NCBI GenBank assembly: GCA_037447655.1
Contig: JBBHKE010001752.1
Coordinates: 1-64,000, forward strand
Reading direction: 5' to 3'
Source: Zygnema cylindricum
Lineage: Eukaryota; Streptophyta; Zygnematophyceae; Zygnematales; Zygnemataceae
DNA: 64,000 bases
Positions 10,173-21,964 of the stretch are shown here, one piece after another. The notes under the pieces are model-generated. The model was not told the DNA's origin and made no database searches. It worked only from the letters and a program-made list of their open reading frames with translations. Position 1 is the first letter of the stretch; the number at the start of each line of letters is the position of its first letter. The position numbers were made by a program, and so were the translations under genes.

Positions 10173-11459
10173 CTCTTGTGTTGATATCTATGTTTCTATA
10201 TCACAGCTGAAGTCGCTGTTGCACTGACTTCTCTTGTTTTATGTTCCAGTTTTAGTCTACTTGGTTACTGAAATCCCGGCTCTTCCGCTAACTTACTTGT
10301 TTTCAATGTCGCAGTTTCACAGGTTACGTGATTTTACTCCAGAAAACCCGACGAGACCATCGAGAAATGTTACCCGGTCATGATTGAAATAGGTTGATTC
10401 TCAAAAGTCCTGTTTGTCGTCAACCATAACAGTTCCGTATGAATTTCCTACAATTTTCTATTAACGTCAACTTTTGTGCTTAGTAAAACATCGCCCTTGT
10501 GAAAAGAAGTTTCCATTATCTCTATACAAATTATAGACCTTTGGTTGTCCGTTTGAAAACCTTTAAATAGGCCCACTTTCTATTCGTTTGCACTTGTAAA
10601 AGGCGTGTCCCTCGGCCGACGTCAGCGAACGGATAACTTTGTCCCTTAGGCAAGCTCAACCATCGGGTAACTTTCAAATTACCCCCTCGGCAATCATTTT
10701 TAACCGTGAAATATTGGTTGCTCAAACGTGTCAATGATTATAGATGAAACCGAAACCGCCACTTGCAGTAATACGTCTGTAGCTGTCTATCTTTCTTTCG
10801 TGACCGTCCGATTTTCCGTCAATCGTTGTGTTGTTTTGGGTCGCGTCTACAAATGCCCGTACGGATGTCCAAAAGAGTACAATAGTACTTTAACGTTTGA
10901 TAAACACGGTCCATGTGTAACAGGCATGAAAAGTAGGACATAGTCCATGCCTGTGTAACGGGCGTGATTTACCATATTGGCCGCTCAATTTAGCGTGCCA
11001 TTAGTCAGGCATCGAGATTTTTCCACTTACTAATTTCTTACGTCAAGCTCAACTCGCATTTGAGGGATTTGATTTTTAGCCCTCGACCTTCCAAAAGCAT
11101 TGGCCATGGCTTCCAATTTGGTTTTGACCTTCCCATCTCCAATCTCGCGTCAAATTTCGCGTGCAACTACCAGTTTTCTGTACAACCTGTATTCTTTCTT
11201 ACAAATTAGCTTGTGAACTCTTTTTTTTTATGTGGCGCCCACAGTACTTCCCGGCATCGGCCGCCTTGATTTATTTTTTCCAATTTTCTTCTCATTTTCC
11301 ATCGTCAAATTTCGTGTGCCTGTCGCTGGCCGCCAGGTTTTTCCGGCTACCTTCCAGCTGGCATCCAAAGATCCTCTTTCATTTCACTCTTTTCTTACCT
11401 CACCGAGTCCACCAAAAGGAGATTTTCGGGCAAATTTCGCCCTTACATAGTGCGAGACA
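10173..11459. other. Non-coding or unrecognised stretch
   Basis: Only short open frames. One plus-strand frame (10728-10943) encodes YKCPYGCPKEYNSTL and a downstream H and C, which loosely resembles a zinc finger but is too short to call a gene. The segment from about 11430 (AAATTTCGCCCTTACATAG) is repeated after the solo LTR. Confidence 0.4.
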
Positions 11460-11672
11460 GCACGTGTTGAAATAAGTAGTTTTTAATATATTTTCTAGGT
11501 CTAAATTTATTAGAAAAGATAAAGTAGGCAGCCTGCCTCTATCTCTTCTCTCTCTGTCGCCCCCATACTTGTTGTAGTCACTGAAGGAGAGAGAGAGAGA
11601 GCAATGGAGCCATGGCTGACTCAACTTCATAGGAAGGACTAAAGAGTGGCTTAAGCCACTCTCAACAAAAGG

Positions 11673-11755
11673 TTGAGTCCGGAAGGACTCGAACCCCCGA
11701 CCGGTAGAGCGCGGCGTAGCCGTTAGCTCTAACCAGTCTGTCGTAGAAGTCTGTT
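11673..11755 (-). repeat. tRNA-like segment inside the family B LTR
   Basis: Read on the minus strand it contains a perfect polymerase III B-box (GGTTCGAGTCC), an upstream TGGTTAGAGC resembling an A-box region, and AGAGC...GCTCT pairing. It does not fold into a full canonical tRNA by eye, so I treat it as tRNA-derived rather than a tRNA gene. It is conserved in all four family B LTRs. Confidence 0.6.
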
Positions 11756-12283
11756 AGGAGATGTAGGGTTTCATTATTATTTAAACTATTGTAATGTACT
11801 AGATTCATTTAGCTGAAACCCTCAACGCCACACATAGATACAGTTCTACGAAATACGAAGTACTGTACTTGTTTGAAATGGATATCGCGCATTTTGTTTC
11901 GAAAGCGAAACAAATATCGCGCAAGTATTTATTACGGCCGAGATTGAATTTCACGTCAAATCTAAAGGCGCACATTATCGCCGAAATCCCGGAATGGTCA
12001 TTTTGGCATTTAGTGACGTGGCATGACTTGGCGCCACGTGTGAAGACATCATTCGGTCGCGGGAATTCCGAGGAACGTACGGACGAGTGGGAAGTGGACA
12101 CGCGTCCACTTAATGGCCTTGTCGTACAGAGGCCGTACAGAAAGTACATCGGCAGTAGTACTTTCTTTTACTATACAGTTTTTGATTGGTTCGTACAGGC
12201 AGTAGATAGGAGCTGTGAGAGGGAAGTAGGAAAAACTAGGACTTAGGAAAATTTAGGTAGATAGTCCTCTCTCTGAGAGTTTG

Positions 12284-12295
12284 TATAAATTGGCA
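12284..12295 (+). promoter_or_regulatory. TATA-like box of family B LTR
   Basis: TGTATAAATTGG downstream of a CTCTCTCTGAGAG block. The same order is kept (inverted) in the LTRs near 42995, 48300 and 61100, and a TGTATAAAAG occurs in the related LTR at about 31570. Conservation supports a core-promoter role. Confidence 0.55.
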
Positions 12296-12744
12296 TCTTT
12301 GCCACCCTATAACTTATCGCCTGGTTGGCCTTTTTCAGTGATTCTTTTTTCTACGGACTCAGGGGAGTCCAGGCTACACACGGATGCAGTCAAATTGTCA
12401 GTTTGCCTTCTTGGGCAGCAGTGGTTGTGGCTTAAAGTGGGTTAGTTAAATACTATCTAGAGGCTTCCTGTATTCTGTGGTCTAATGGAGGACACAGAAT
12501 TGCAGCACGTACGCTTGACATCCTCACCTTTTTTTCTACTATGGCCTCTCAGAATAAATTTCGCCCTTACATAGTGCGAGACAACACGCACGCTTAACAC
12601 CCTCTACCTTTTTTCTACTATGGCCTCTCACACGCGGTGTGTGTCACACTCCCCTTCACCATCTTCTTGGAATGTGCTCGGCTTTGTTTGGACATCTCAG
12701 ATGAGACCCCTACCCCTCCACAACACACCTCCCATATCATCAGC

Positions 12745-12872
12745 TCTAGCTCCCTTTCCAGCCTTCAGTGACTACGACAAGTGTGGGGGTTTGGAGAAGG
12801 GAGTCAGGGGCAGACTGCCTCTACTCTTTTCTATCTAATAAAGACCTAGAAAATACCCAAATATCAACAATG
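12745..12872 (-). repeat. Fragment of the 5' end of a B/C-type LTR
   Basis: CTCTAGCTCCCT, CAGTGACTACGACAAGTGTGG, AGACTGCCT, AGACCTAGAAAATA and terminal TCAACA occur in the same order as the terminal block of the B and C LTRs. Only this block, about 130 bp, is present. Confidence 0.6.
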
Positions 12873-13714
12873 AGCGTGTACCCTTCCTAGCTCCAACGAA
12901 CCCTTATCCATCACCATTTTCATGCCTAGAGCCTCCCCCTTATCTTATTCTCCTTTATTGTGCCCCCCATTTTGGGGAGCATTCTCCACATTTGCTTAAA
13001 CACTCGCATGTCCACCCACCCGCCCCCATCGTCTCTCTTGTCGCTCCTTCACTCACCGAGCCTGCTTTGACTCCCTCATCAAATCCTAGTCCTCTTCGGG
13101 TGCCGTAACCTCAGTGTGGAAAGTTATATGTTGGGTTAGGGGGTTTTTCGAGATATTTGAAGTCATGTCCTCTCACCCTTAAAGGAATTCTGCCCCTCAC
13201 CAAAGGTCATCCTCCTCCCCAAAGTGTGCGCAAACAAATCTCTCCTAGTGATTGGGACTATGTTCGACGCTTAGACGTCGTTGGATGTTACCACCTAGGC
13301 TATCTTCGGCCTAAGCTCTACACTCGTATTCCCAACCATCTTGGTGAATCTGTCCTAGCAGCGTTTTGACTCCTTTTGGCTTTATTGGCCGCTGACATCA
13401 CCACTGACGCAACGTGGCATCTAATTTTTTTATTCCCACTTTGGGTTTTGGTTTTGCCACCGAGGAGGGATGCGAGCCGAGCTCGTGAGACTAAGGCGCG
13501 GTGTCAACGGTTTTTGCGAGGGGACTAGGAGTCCTTGCAGTAGGAGCATAGAGATCGTGTCATAATTCTTTCCATGTCCCCCCCTCAATGTCGTGCCCCG
13601 CTCCCAATCTCCACGGCTATGTTGCATCAGGCGGTCCACCTTCGTCTTTCTGGCGAGTATTCTCGGGCTGCTCGTGCTCTTTGACCTTTCCAACCATCTC
13701 CGTCTTCCGAGGCT

Positions 13715-14966
13715 ATGGTTGAGGCTTTACGTTTGTTGCATCCTCCTGCCCCTGAAGAGATCCTCCTTTTTGTAGAAGTCGATGATCCTCATGAATCGTT
13801 CGACTTAGAGAGGGAAACATTAACTACAGTTTTGCTTCGGTCGCCTTATCTTGCTACGGGGGGTCTATCAGGGATGGTGTACAAACTTCTCCGTGACGTA
13901 TTTCCTCCTAACACCCCCTCTCAAGGTTTTGATTTTCTCTTTAAGGTGGCTTCAGAGATGGCTTGAAGATTATGTTCCACACAATGTTGTACCCCTTTTG
14001 TTTGCGGCTCACCTTGTCGCTGTTGCTAAGTCTGCTAGGGGAATTCGCCCAATTGTTATTGGTGAGGTGCTGTACCGTTTGGTCGCTCTCATGATGTGTA
14101 TTAAACTCCAAGGGGCTTCCCATGACCATTTCTCACCGCACCAGTTCGGCATTGCTACAAAAGAGGGTTGTGAGGCGGTTGTTCATGGTCTTCGGGCTGT
14201 TTTGGATCTCCATCCGGATTGGGTGGTCCTTCAGGTAGATGTTGCTAACGCCTTTCACACTGTCAACCGTAATGTTCTCTTCCGAGAATTGCGACATGCT
14301 CCATCTCCTATAAACCAAATATTCCCTTTTGTTCGTGCATTTTATTCTCGCCCGAGCTCCCTCATGTTTCCTCTTGGCGGTCCCTTTGGTGAGGTTGCCA
14401 CTTTGAAGTCTGCAACTGACACTCGCCAAGGTGATCCTTTGGGGGCCACCCTTTTTGCATTGGCTCACCTTCAAGCTTTACGCGAAATTGCTACAACTTT
14501 CCCTGGTTAATTATTCCCTTCCATTGCGGATGATACTCATATTGTGGGCCCTCGTGATCAAGCTTTACCTGCCTTTTCCCATTTTGCAGAGCAACTTCGT
14601 AGGATTCGTTTGTCAGTTGAACTGTCTTATTGTGTGGCTTGGTGCCCGCAAGGCTTACCTTTGAACTTCCCTATTCTTGTGGGTTTTCGAATTGCATCTT
14701 TGACGGATGGAATTAAGGCTTTAGGCTCCCCTATCGGTACCCACTCTTTTGTGAACCAAGTTGTCACTGATGCTTTGTTGGAGGACCTCTCGCACTCTGA
14801 TGACCTTCTTAAGCTCTCTGACTCCCAAGTGGCATTTCAAATCCCCACTCGTTGTTTTGCTCAACGACCTCTCTATCTCGCACGGACATTACCACTAATG
14901 GCTCCATTTTTGTCTTCTGTAAAGGAGTTCGATGATCGACTTTCTAGTGTTCTGATTTTTGTGTGA
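13715..14966 (+). pseudogene. LINE reverse transcriptase, frameshifted
   Basis: The N-terminal part (LATGGLSGMVYKLLRDVF) is in the frame starting at 13715; the core continues in the frame of 13851-14510. Visible motifs: RPIVIGEVLYRL, QFGIATKEGCEAVVHGLR, VLQVDVANAFHTVNR (motif A aspartate), DTRQGDPLGATLFALAHL (motif B) and, after a frame change near 14510, IADDTHIVGP (the A/DD motif C). The thumb-like tail runs to TGA at 14964-14966. The sequence order is that of non-LTR reverse transcriptases that copy RNA at a nicked chromosomal target. At least two frameshifts and an interrupting TAA at about 14508 make it inactive. Confidence 0.75.
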
Positions 14967-15383
14967 GCGACTTTTTAGTGTTGGGCATGGGATTTTTGAT
15001 CGGCCAGAGGGCTCATTTGCACGCCCTCAAACTAGCCTTCCAATTTCCAACGGGGGTTAGGTTTCATTTCGGTGGCTCGAGTTGCTCCAGCGGCTTATTT
15101 GGGTAGTTGGGCTTTGGTGGCGCCCGCCATCATTTCCGGTTTTATATCAAATGATGCTCCCATTCTAGCCTAAGTCGTCCCTAGAGTAGAGGACAATCCT
15201 TTTCCCTTTCATCAAGCTCTTCTCTCCGTTCGTGCACTCCAACCGCCTTATGTCCGAAACCAAATTCCACCTTTTTCGTCTCTTATTGCTGACAATAACT
15301 TCCATTTGCAACGACGCATATCTGAGCAATTGGCTACCGCGGAATTTCATGATCATTAAACGAGCTACCTTCGGCTTAATCGC

Positions 15384-16191
15384 GTGCTCGTTTACGCTCG
15401 TGTTCGGGGCCGGGGGTTAGTGCATGGTTACAAGCAACGCCTATTTTTTTCGACACTTCGTCTGGCGTCTAACCAGTTCACCTCTGCTACCCGCCTTCGT
15501 TTGGATTTGCCTCACCCTCCGCTTTTTGGGCGCCCCAAGTGTGTTTGTAACCAAGCAATTGACTTCGACGACATCCATTTACGTCGTTGCTCCCAGGGTG
15601 GTGAACGTACAGGCGCGCATGATTTGGTTCGGGATGCGATTGCTGCTATTTGCATCGAAACAAGCTACACTGTGAAGCGGGAAGTTTCCCATATCTTACC
15701 TCCTCGTTCTCAATCTAGTGGTCTCCGAAGTCTTTGCGTAGACTTGGTTTTGCTCCACGGGTCTGGGTGGATTTTGGGTGATGTGGTCCTTACTAATCCG
15801 ATTGGGACCCACGTTTCTTCTCGCGCAATAGTGAATACAAGTGTGGCGGCTCGGGACGCAACGGCTTCTAAGGAAAGGGATTACGCTCACCGAGACCCAG
15901 CGGACCACTTTGTTCCATTTGCAGCAGAGATTTTTGGTTCTTTGGACAAGTCTTTCGATGATTTTCTCTGCAACTGTGCTAAGAAAAGCTTTTGAATCCA
16001 TGGGGCCAAAGAGTCCTCCCCTAAGTCTTCTCGTTGCTTTTTACCGTCACCGTGTATCAGTTGCCCTTCAACGAGCTCAAGCTGCGGCCCTTCTACATCG
16101 AAGCACGGTGGCGATTGATAGACGGGGCCTCCTAGACCTTCTTCCTCGGGATTTAGTCCACATCCACGATCTTGGGGGGTGTGGAATGTAG
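15384..16191 (+). pseudogene. LINE C-terminal zinc-knuckle and endonuclease-like domain
   Basis: The frame 15384-15995 holds a Cys/His cluster (KCVCNQAIDFDDIHLRRC), then GGERTGAHDLVRDAI, then CVDLVLLHGSGWILGDVVLTNP. The order of a CxC-H-C knuckle followed by an acidic, hydrophobic DLVL...GDVVLTNP block is reminiscent of the restriction-like endonuclease region at the C-terminus of R2/CRE-type LINEs. This comparison is from memory of the family layout and needs a profile search. The tail (HRVSVALQRAQAAALLHRST) continues in another frame to 16191, so a frameshift lies near 15975. Confidence 0.55.
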
Positions 16192-16430
16192 CATGTTAGG
16201 GTTGTGGGGCATCATGTAGAGTGGGTTTTTTTTTTTTTCTAATCATCTTTAGTATTTTGTTTAGTCGTGCGAGTTGGATCAGTGCCTTCGGTTTCCTCAT
16301 TTGTTTGTTTTATTTTGTTTTAGTAATTGTTGGCTCTTGTAGTCTTTAAATGTGCCTTTTTTTTAACCCCCTTTGTACTTCGATGGTTTTTCCATCGCAC
16401 TTTCTGTAATATAAATTATGCTTTCTATTT

Positions 16431-18374
16431 ACTAGTAAAGTACATAAGTTACAAAAATGGGAACAAAGAAGAAAACATGTGAACACCAAGCTCCACTAGA
16501 AAGGCAAAAACGCCAAAGGCCATTCACACGTGGCAATTAGGGAGTTTTTTTCACTGAAACCGAGACCTCGGTTTAGGGTGTCGTATGGTAAGAAAAAGGA
16601 AAAAAACTAAAAAAGTCTTTCCATCAAAACAGTCGAATAATGATTAGGTGTGCTTATGGGCAATATTAATGTTTTTTGCCCCAATGGCCTTTGTTTTCTT
16701 TAATTTACCTCGTTCTACATTTTTCGTTTATTACGAAACATTAACTTTTTTTTCCCTTCGCAGAATTGGGTGTTGTGATAACGTCAAAAAAGTGCGGACC
16801 GCACCGACACTTCGCTGCAATGCTCACGACGTGTTTTAATTTCATTGATTCGACTTTCTTGGTTCCCGGACTTAGACGCTTCTGCCGTACAGAACTGAGA
16901 AGTGAACTCTGATTCCTTGTCTGCAAGGAATCGTGCTCGCATGTCTGTTAACTTTTTGCATCGGGACACCAAAACGGAACTACGGAAAGCTCTCTGTTTC
17001 CATGGAAACGCACCCTAAAATCCGCGATGCGTCATATCTATGAAGCTTACATCGTACGAAAATGCGTAACCGACATTTCATGTCAACCGCACGGCATAAC
17101 ACGCCTACCTATACGACATGCATAGGTTTGCACATCGCACGTGCGATCTGCGGCCGTAAACTGCTCCACGAGATCGGTGTCAATCAGCCGCCGACAGAGA
17201 CTCGGGAAACCGAAACTCGTAAACCTCCACAAATTTGGAGCTCTGCAAGTCTTGCAAATAATTTCACAACATTGAACACATTTATAGTGAAAACTACTGA
17301 CCTATTTCTCACTCTCCTTTTCTAACTCTCCTTTCACCCTCTTGTTTCTACATTTCCTCCCTCTTATCCGTATTTCATTTCCCTGTCGAAGTTCCCATTA
17401 CTATATTTCGTTTGTTTATTTTAATTGGACACATTTTGTTGCTTTACAGCGATTAACTCTAATGGAGTTTGTAAAAAGCCGGTCATTCGGAATTGTAACT
17501 ATGTATCTTTGCTGGCTGATTACTATGCTTTACTGTGGATACGTTTTATGCCTTTTAAAAACAAGTTTTCATGACTTTATTGTGGCTACACATGGGTATA
17601 TATATCTTTACATCCATTGAGTTTTGGACTACGCGAATATTTTCCTCCCAAGGAAGAAAAAGACGGTGAATAAAAAAAATTAAAACGATGGAGGAAAAAA
17701 ATAAGTACAGGTGGAAAACTTTGGCTCGCGATGTGCTCCAAAAATTATTAGGAAGAAATTAACAAAAGTAGCGTTCTTCTGCAAGAATATTAACAAATGT
17801 AGGTGTAGAATTCCTAAATGTGAATGGTATAAAAGCTACCATTAACACATTGGAGGGTTTGTGAAAATAGAATAAGGGAGTTGAAACATCAAAGCAATAT
17901 TTCTTTGTAGGGTTACACTTCAAAAATGGAAAATAAAAAGATAGCTTTAGAATATTTTTCAACACCATTAGAATTTCACAATGTCAGACATTAGCCTACT
18001 TCATTATGTACGGTTCACATGCCCTCGTAGTGTTAACCTCACAAAAAATAAAAAATTAGATAGATTAACATCATTTTTTGCACCGTTAGAATTAAAGATG
18101 TCGGATGCTAATCTAGTTCATTATTTGTAGTACACATAGACTGATTAGTTTACATTGATTAGTCTAGGTTTGTGAAAATCAAAACTAGACAGAAAAAAAA
18201 GCTAGGCATCAAGTTAGCCAGCAATGTTTAAAAAAAAATATATTTCTAAATATTTGGATACAGTTTGGTAGTTTTCAGGTAGAGCATAATCAATGTGAAG
18301 AAATTTTTTGGGCATCTTAAATAGCATGTAAAGTGTATTTTAATGTTTTAAATGAGTGGTTTCAGATGTTGTTT
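16431..18374. other. Unrecognised AT-rich stretch
   Basis: No domain-bearing reading frame. It contains a diverged direct duplication of about 85 bp (about 17935-18022 and 18045-18130, each with CC(A/G)TTAGAAT, ATGTC and TTCATTAT). Otherwise I see nothing. Confidence 0.5.
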
Positions 18375-18384
18375 NNNNNNNNNN
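18375..18384. other. Assembly gap (10 N)
   Basis: Ten unknown bases immediately before a long GA run, where an assembly would be expected to break. The true gap size is unknown. Confidence 0.99.
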
Positions 18385-18386
18385 AG

Positions 18387-18460
<74 letters not shown>

Positions 18461-18725
18461 AGAGAGAAAGAGGAAGAGGAAGTGGAAGAGAGCGAGAAAG
18501 AGAGAGTATAGAAAGAGAGGAGAGAGCAGAGAGAGGGAGAGAGGAAGAGAGAGAGGGAGAGAGGAAAAGAGAGGGAGAGAGGAAGAGAGAGAGGGAGAGA
18601 GAAAAAAAGAGGGAGAGAGGGAGAGGGAGAGGGAGTAAGAGAAAGCGGAGGGAGGGGAGGGGAGGGGAGGGGAGGAAGGGTGGGCTGGAGGGCAGATTGG
18701 GAGGGAGGGAGGGAGAGAGGGAGGT
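18385..18725 (+). repeat. GA microsatellite and purine-only tract
   Basis: A pure (GA)n run to about 18456, then GA-rich and AGGGG-rich purine sequence to about 18725. Open frames here are simple-repeat artefacts. Confidence 0.95.
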
Positions 18726-18984
18726 ACACACACCGATATCAGTTTCTATTTGTAGTTCCTATCTATAGTTTCTGTCAACACTATTTTCAGTTTCTCACTG
18801 CTACAAAATAAAAAAAAGGCGAAAGATAAGAGAAAAGAAGAAAAAATCCTTGTATCCACACTAAATCTGGTTCCTTACCTCTACAGAAAGCCTCCTACAA
18901 AGCTATTATAAAAAGTTAATATTAAAAACACAAAATATATCATATATAGAAAATTTTGAGGATAGGTTTTTGGAGAGGACAGTG

Positions 18985-19485
18985 ATGGAGGGAGGGGCGG
19001 GGGGAAGAGGAGGGAGAGACAGCGGTAAGTATGTTTTTGGTAGGCTCAGAAAAAGGGATGAAGATTACGAGAAGTATGAAAAAGAGAGGAGAGAGAGAGG
19101 AGTTGACTTAACGAGGAGGAATCGGAGAGATTATGATTCAGGAGAAGAGAGAGGAGAGGGAGGAAAGAGGAGAGGGAGAAGGGAGAGGTGAGATAGTAGG
19201 GAGAGGAGAGGGAGAAGGGAGAGGAGAGAGAGAGGGGAGAGAGGAGAGAGAGAGGAGGGAGAGGAGCGAGAGAAGAGAGAGGAGCGAGAGGAGCCAAAAA
19301 AAAAGAGAAGTAAGAAGAGAGAGAGGAGCGAGAGAAGAGAGAGGAGAGGGAGAAGGGAGAGAAGAGAGAGGAGAGAGGGATATTCCAAAAGCTCGTTATA
19401 GTGGTAGAAGAGATTAGAATGAAAAAGGGAGTCGAAGGTCATAAAAAGAGAGAGGGGGAGGGAGAGAGAGAAAGGGAATCAAAAG
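18985..19485 (+). repeat. Second long purine-rich tract
   Basis: Degenerate GAGAGGAGAGGGAGAAG units on the plus strand with very few pyrimidines. It ends in unrelated AT-rich DNA. Not a gene. Confidence 0.9.
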
Positions 19486-19727
19486 AAAGGTTAGATAATA
19501 GAAATAAGTAGGCAGTAAGTTAATAGACCAGTTGAATTAAATTCATGTATTGATTATGTTTGAATAAAAAACAAAGTATGTTTTAATACGAAGGAAAAAC
19601 TTATTCGCATTTGTTATGAGATCTTTTTGTTTTTTATTTCATAACATCGATTTCTTGCTCATGACAATCCATACTTTTTGTTTCTTTTTTTTCTTTTTTT
19701 TTGCTTTCGTGTTTTTTTTTTGTTTAT

Positions 19728-19872
19728 GTTTAGAGTTAGGGTTAGAGTTAGGGTTAGAGTTAGAGTTAGAGTTAGGGTTAGTGTTAGGGTTGGGGTTAAG
19801 TTTGAGTTTAGGGTTAGGGGTATGGTTATGACTGTGTTTATGTTAGGGCTAGGTTTAGGTTTATGCTTATGT
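19728..19872 (+). repeat. Degenerate interstitial telomere-like repeats
   Basis: About 20 short units of GTTAGGG, GTTAGAG, TTTAGGG and variants, all on one strand. It mixes TTAGGG- and TTTAGGG-like spacing, so it may be a telomere-derived remnant or a telomere-like minisatellite. Confidence 0.75.
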
Positions 19873-20234
19873 TAATGTTTAAATTACTACTTTTTTTTTA
19901 CCTTTTTTATGTTTATGATTACTAACTTTGTTAGTAATCATCTCCCATTTTGTGGTAAGGACCAAAAGGCACTAGAGAGTAAGAAAGCGTAAAAAGGTAT
20001 ACATATATATATATATAATTAAAAGCAAAAATCAAAAAATAATCCACATTAGTTCCGGTGTCTCACCACAGCGGAAGCCCCCCTCACATTACTGATAAAA
20101 GCAATGATAATTTTTTTTCCGGATTCGAAATCTGTACCACTCTCGATCTCTCCGAAAGGTACGATTTCATGGCGGCTCTAAAAACTCGTCCTTTCTTTTC
20201 GCATTGGATTTTAATATATTTTCCAAACCGATTG

Positions 20235-20475
20235 CGAAAAAGAGAGAGGGAGAGAGAGAGGGAGGAGGGAGGGAGGAAAGAGAGAGGAAGGAGAGAGGGA
20301 GGGAGGGAGGGAGGGTGAAAGAGAAAAGGGAAGGTGAGAGAGGGAAGGTGAGAGAGAGGGAGGAGGGTGAGAAGGAGAGGGTGAGTGAGAAGAGGGAGAG
20401 TGGGAGGGAGGTAGTGAGGGAGGGTGGGAGGGAGGGAGTGAGGGAAGGTGTGAGGGAGGACGGGAGGGAAGTCCG
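20235..20475 (+). repeat. Third purine-rich tract
   Basis: GAGAGGGAGGGAGG-type repeats interspersed with GGTGAGAG units on the plus strand. Low-complexity frames only. Confidence 0.9.
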
Positions 20476-21964
20476 AAGAAATTCCGTCTCACCTGCAGGA
20501 GGTACGAAGGGGGAAAAGACGTTTCGTGAAAGTAACAAAAAAAAAATAAGTTTACTTTGGGCACTTTCTCATGTGCTAAAGTTACAGTTATTTTCTGTCG
20601 TTTTCTTTTGTAACTTCGAAAAAAAGGAAAAAATCTGCAGCCGTACCAAAAAATTCAAATTACAACCGTACAAGTTACGTTCCATTAAAACTTTAGCTGT
20701 AACGCAGTTTGTCGTCTATCGCGATTCAGTTTATCGTTTAGCGAGTTTCGACCCACTTTCGCGTCCTTCTAGATCATCTTCAAACTTTAATAAAATCACC
20801 TCGAGAGGTGATTTTAAATAAAGTTCCACGACGTGGGCGAATTTGCATATGATTTCGCACGCGTCGGAGGGTTTTGACAAAATTTTCGTCAAAAAAAAAT
20901 CCACTGCACGTTTACAGCCTGTACGTACTTTTTTCCGTGCATCTTTTTCCGTACAGAGGCGGTGGAGGGGTCTCGACCAAGGGACGCCATTTCGCAAAAG
21001 CGAAGTCCATGAAAGCGCCTCTCTCTCTCTTCCTCTCCCACTAACGCGTATATCTCACAATTCTTGCAATGAAAAAAGGCAAGAAAGGTATCAAATGAAA
21101 TATCTATGAAAACGATTTCTTTTGACTATCTTTGAGCGTATTTTGATGGCAAGTAGAGTAGGAAAAGACAAAAAACAACAATCGGAAAATCATGGCGGAA
21201 AGTTTTAGAAATTGTGACGTGGGCGCTGTCATAGTTGAGCGTGACGCGCGTGACGTCACAATATCACAAACCCTAAACATTTGCAATACCTCCACGTCGA
21301 CAATGTGGCGTGCAGATAAAGCGAAGTGACAGAAACTGTTCAACGTGCGGGTGGACGTTTGAAATCGAAATTGAGTGGAAGTTTCGCAACATTTTGTGTA
21401 CCGTTTATGTGTCACGTGTTTCGTACACGTCTACGCTTGTCACTTTTTGAAGTAACAAGTTATTTGCGATTACATCGGAATGCTCATAAAGATGTACGGA
21501 GAATCTTCGCTAGAAACAAAGTTACAAGATTAAAGTTTCGGTTACATGGGAAAGTGCCCTTTTTTTTTGCGTTATATTATAGACCATTTTGATTGGCTAT
21601 TCGTTTACGGGTGATCATTCTAAAAAAATTAGGTTCGGTACGGATGAATCATTCGAAAATCGACTTCATGTTTTTTCAAAGTCAGTTTTTTGCATTCCGA
21701 AAAGGGTTCGCGAAAAAAAAGATGATTTACCACAGTTGTCAAGTTTTGAAGCACTTGACCGTACATTTTGTCTTTTGCTACGCTCCAAATTGTACCTTTT
21801 GTCCGTAGGTACGCTCCAAAAAGGTTGACAGCCGGGCGGTCGGTCATTTTGGCGCCTCTGTTTTTTGTTCTTTTGCGAAATGAATGGTACGGGATGATTC
21901 GTTTTATCATCTCATTCATCATTCATTCCCTGTGTGAATGCAGCAATTGATTCTTATTGAGTGC

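Larger units (their letters stand above)
11465..12504 (+). mobile_element. Solo LTR of Copia family B with 5-bp target duplication
   Basis: Begins TGTTGAAATAAG at 11465 and ends GAATTGCA at 12504, with GCACG on both sides (11460-11464 and 12505-12509). No internal region follows, so this is a solo LTR left by LTR-LTR recombination. It is collinear, in opposite orientation, with the LTRs at 42781-43780, 48109-49084 and 60882-61886. A TATA-like TGTATAAATTGG lies at about 12284-12295. A tRNA-like segment lies on its minus strand at 11673-11755. Confidence 0.9.
12876..16430 (+). mobile_element. Decayed non-LTR retrotransposon (LINE)
   Basis: A single-strand series of overlapping frames encodes a reverse transcriptase followed by a C-terminal zinc-knuckle / endonuclease-like region, broken by several frameshifts. 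There are no LTRs. The 5' limit is uncertain and no N-terminal endonuclease is recognisable upstream. The 3' end is taken as the AT-rich segment near 16400-16430, where TGTAATATAAATTATGC follows a T-rich 3' UTR. No clear target duplication was found. Confidence 0.6.

Noticed and set aside
17062-17620. Two plus-strand frames of about 90 codons
   Set aside because: No domains, repeats or splice context; length is within chance for this composition.
18333-18733. Long open frames on both strands in the GA tract
   Set aside because: They are six-frame translations of a dinucleotide repeat and span the run of N.
19046-19442. Ser/Leu/Pro-rich and Arg/Glu-rich frames
   Set aside because: Simple purine repeats read in different frames; no start context or domains.
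20167-20821. 205-codon plus-strand frame and its minus-strand mirror
   Set aside because: The first half is a purine repeat and the rest has no recognisable domain.
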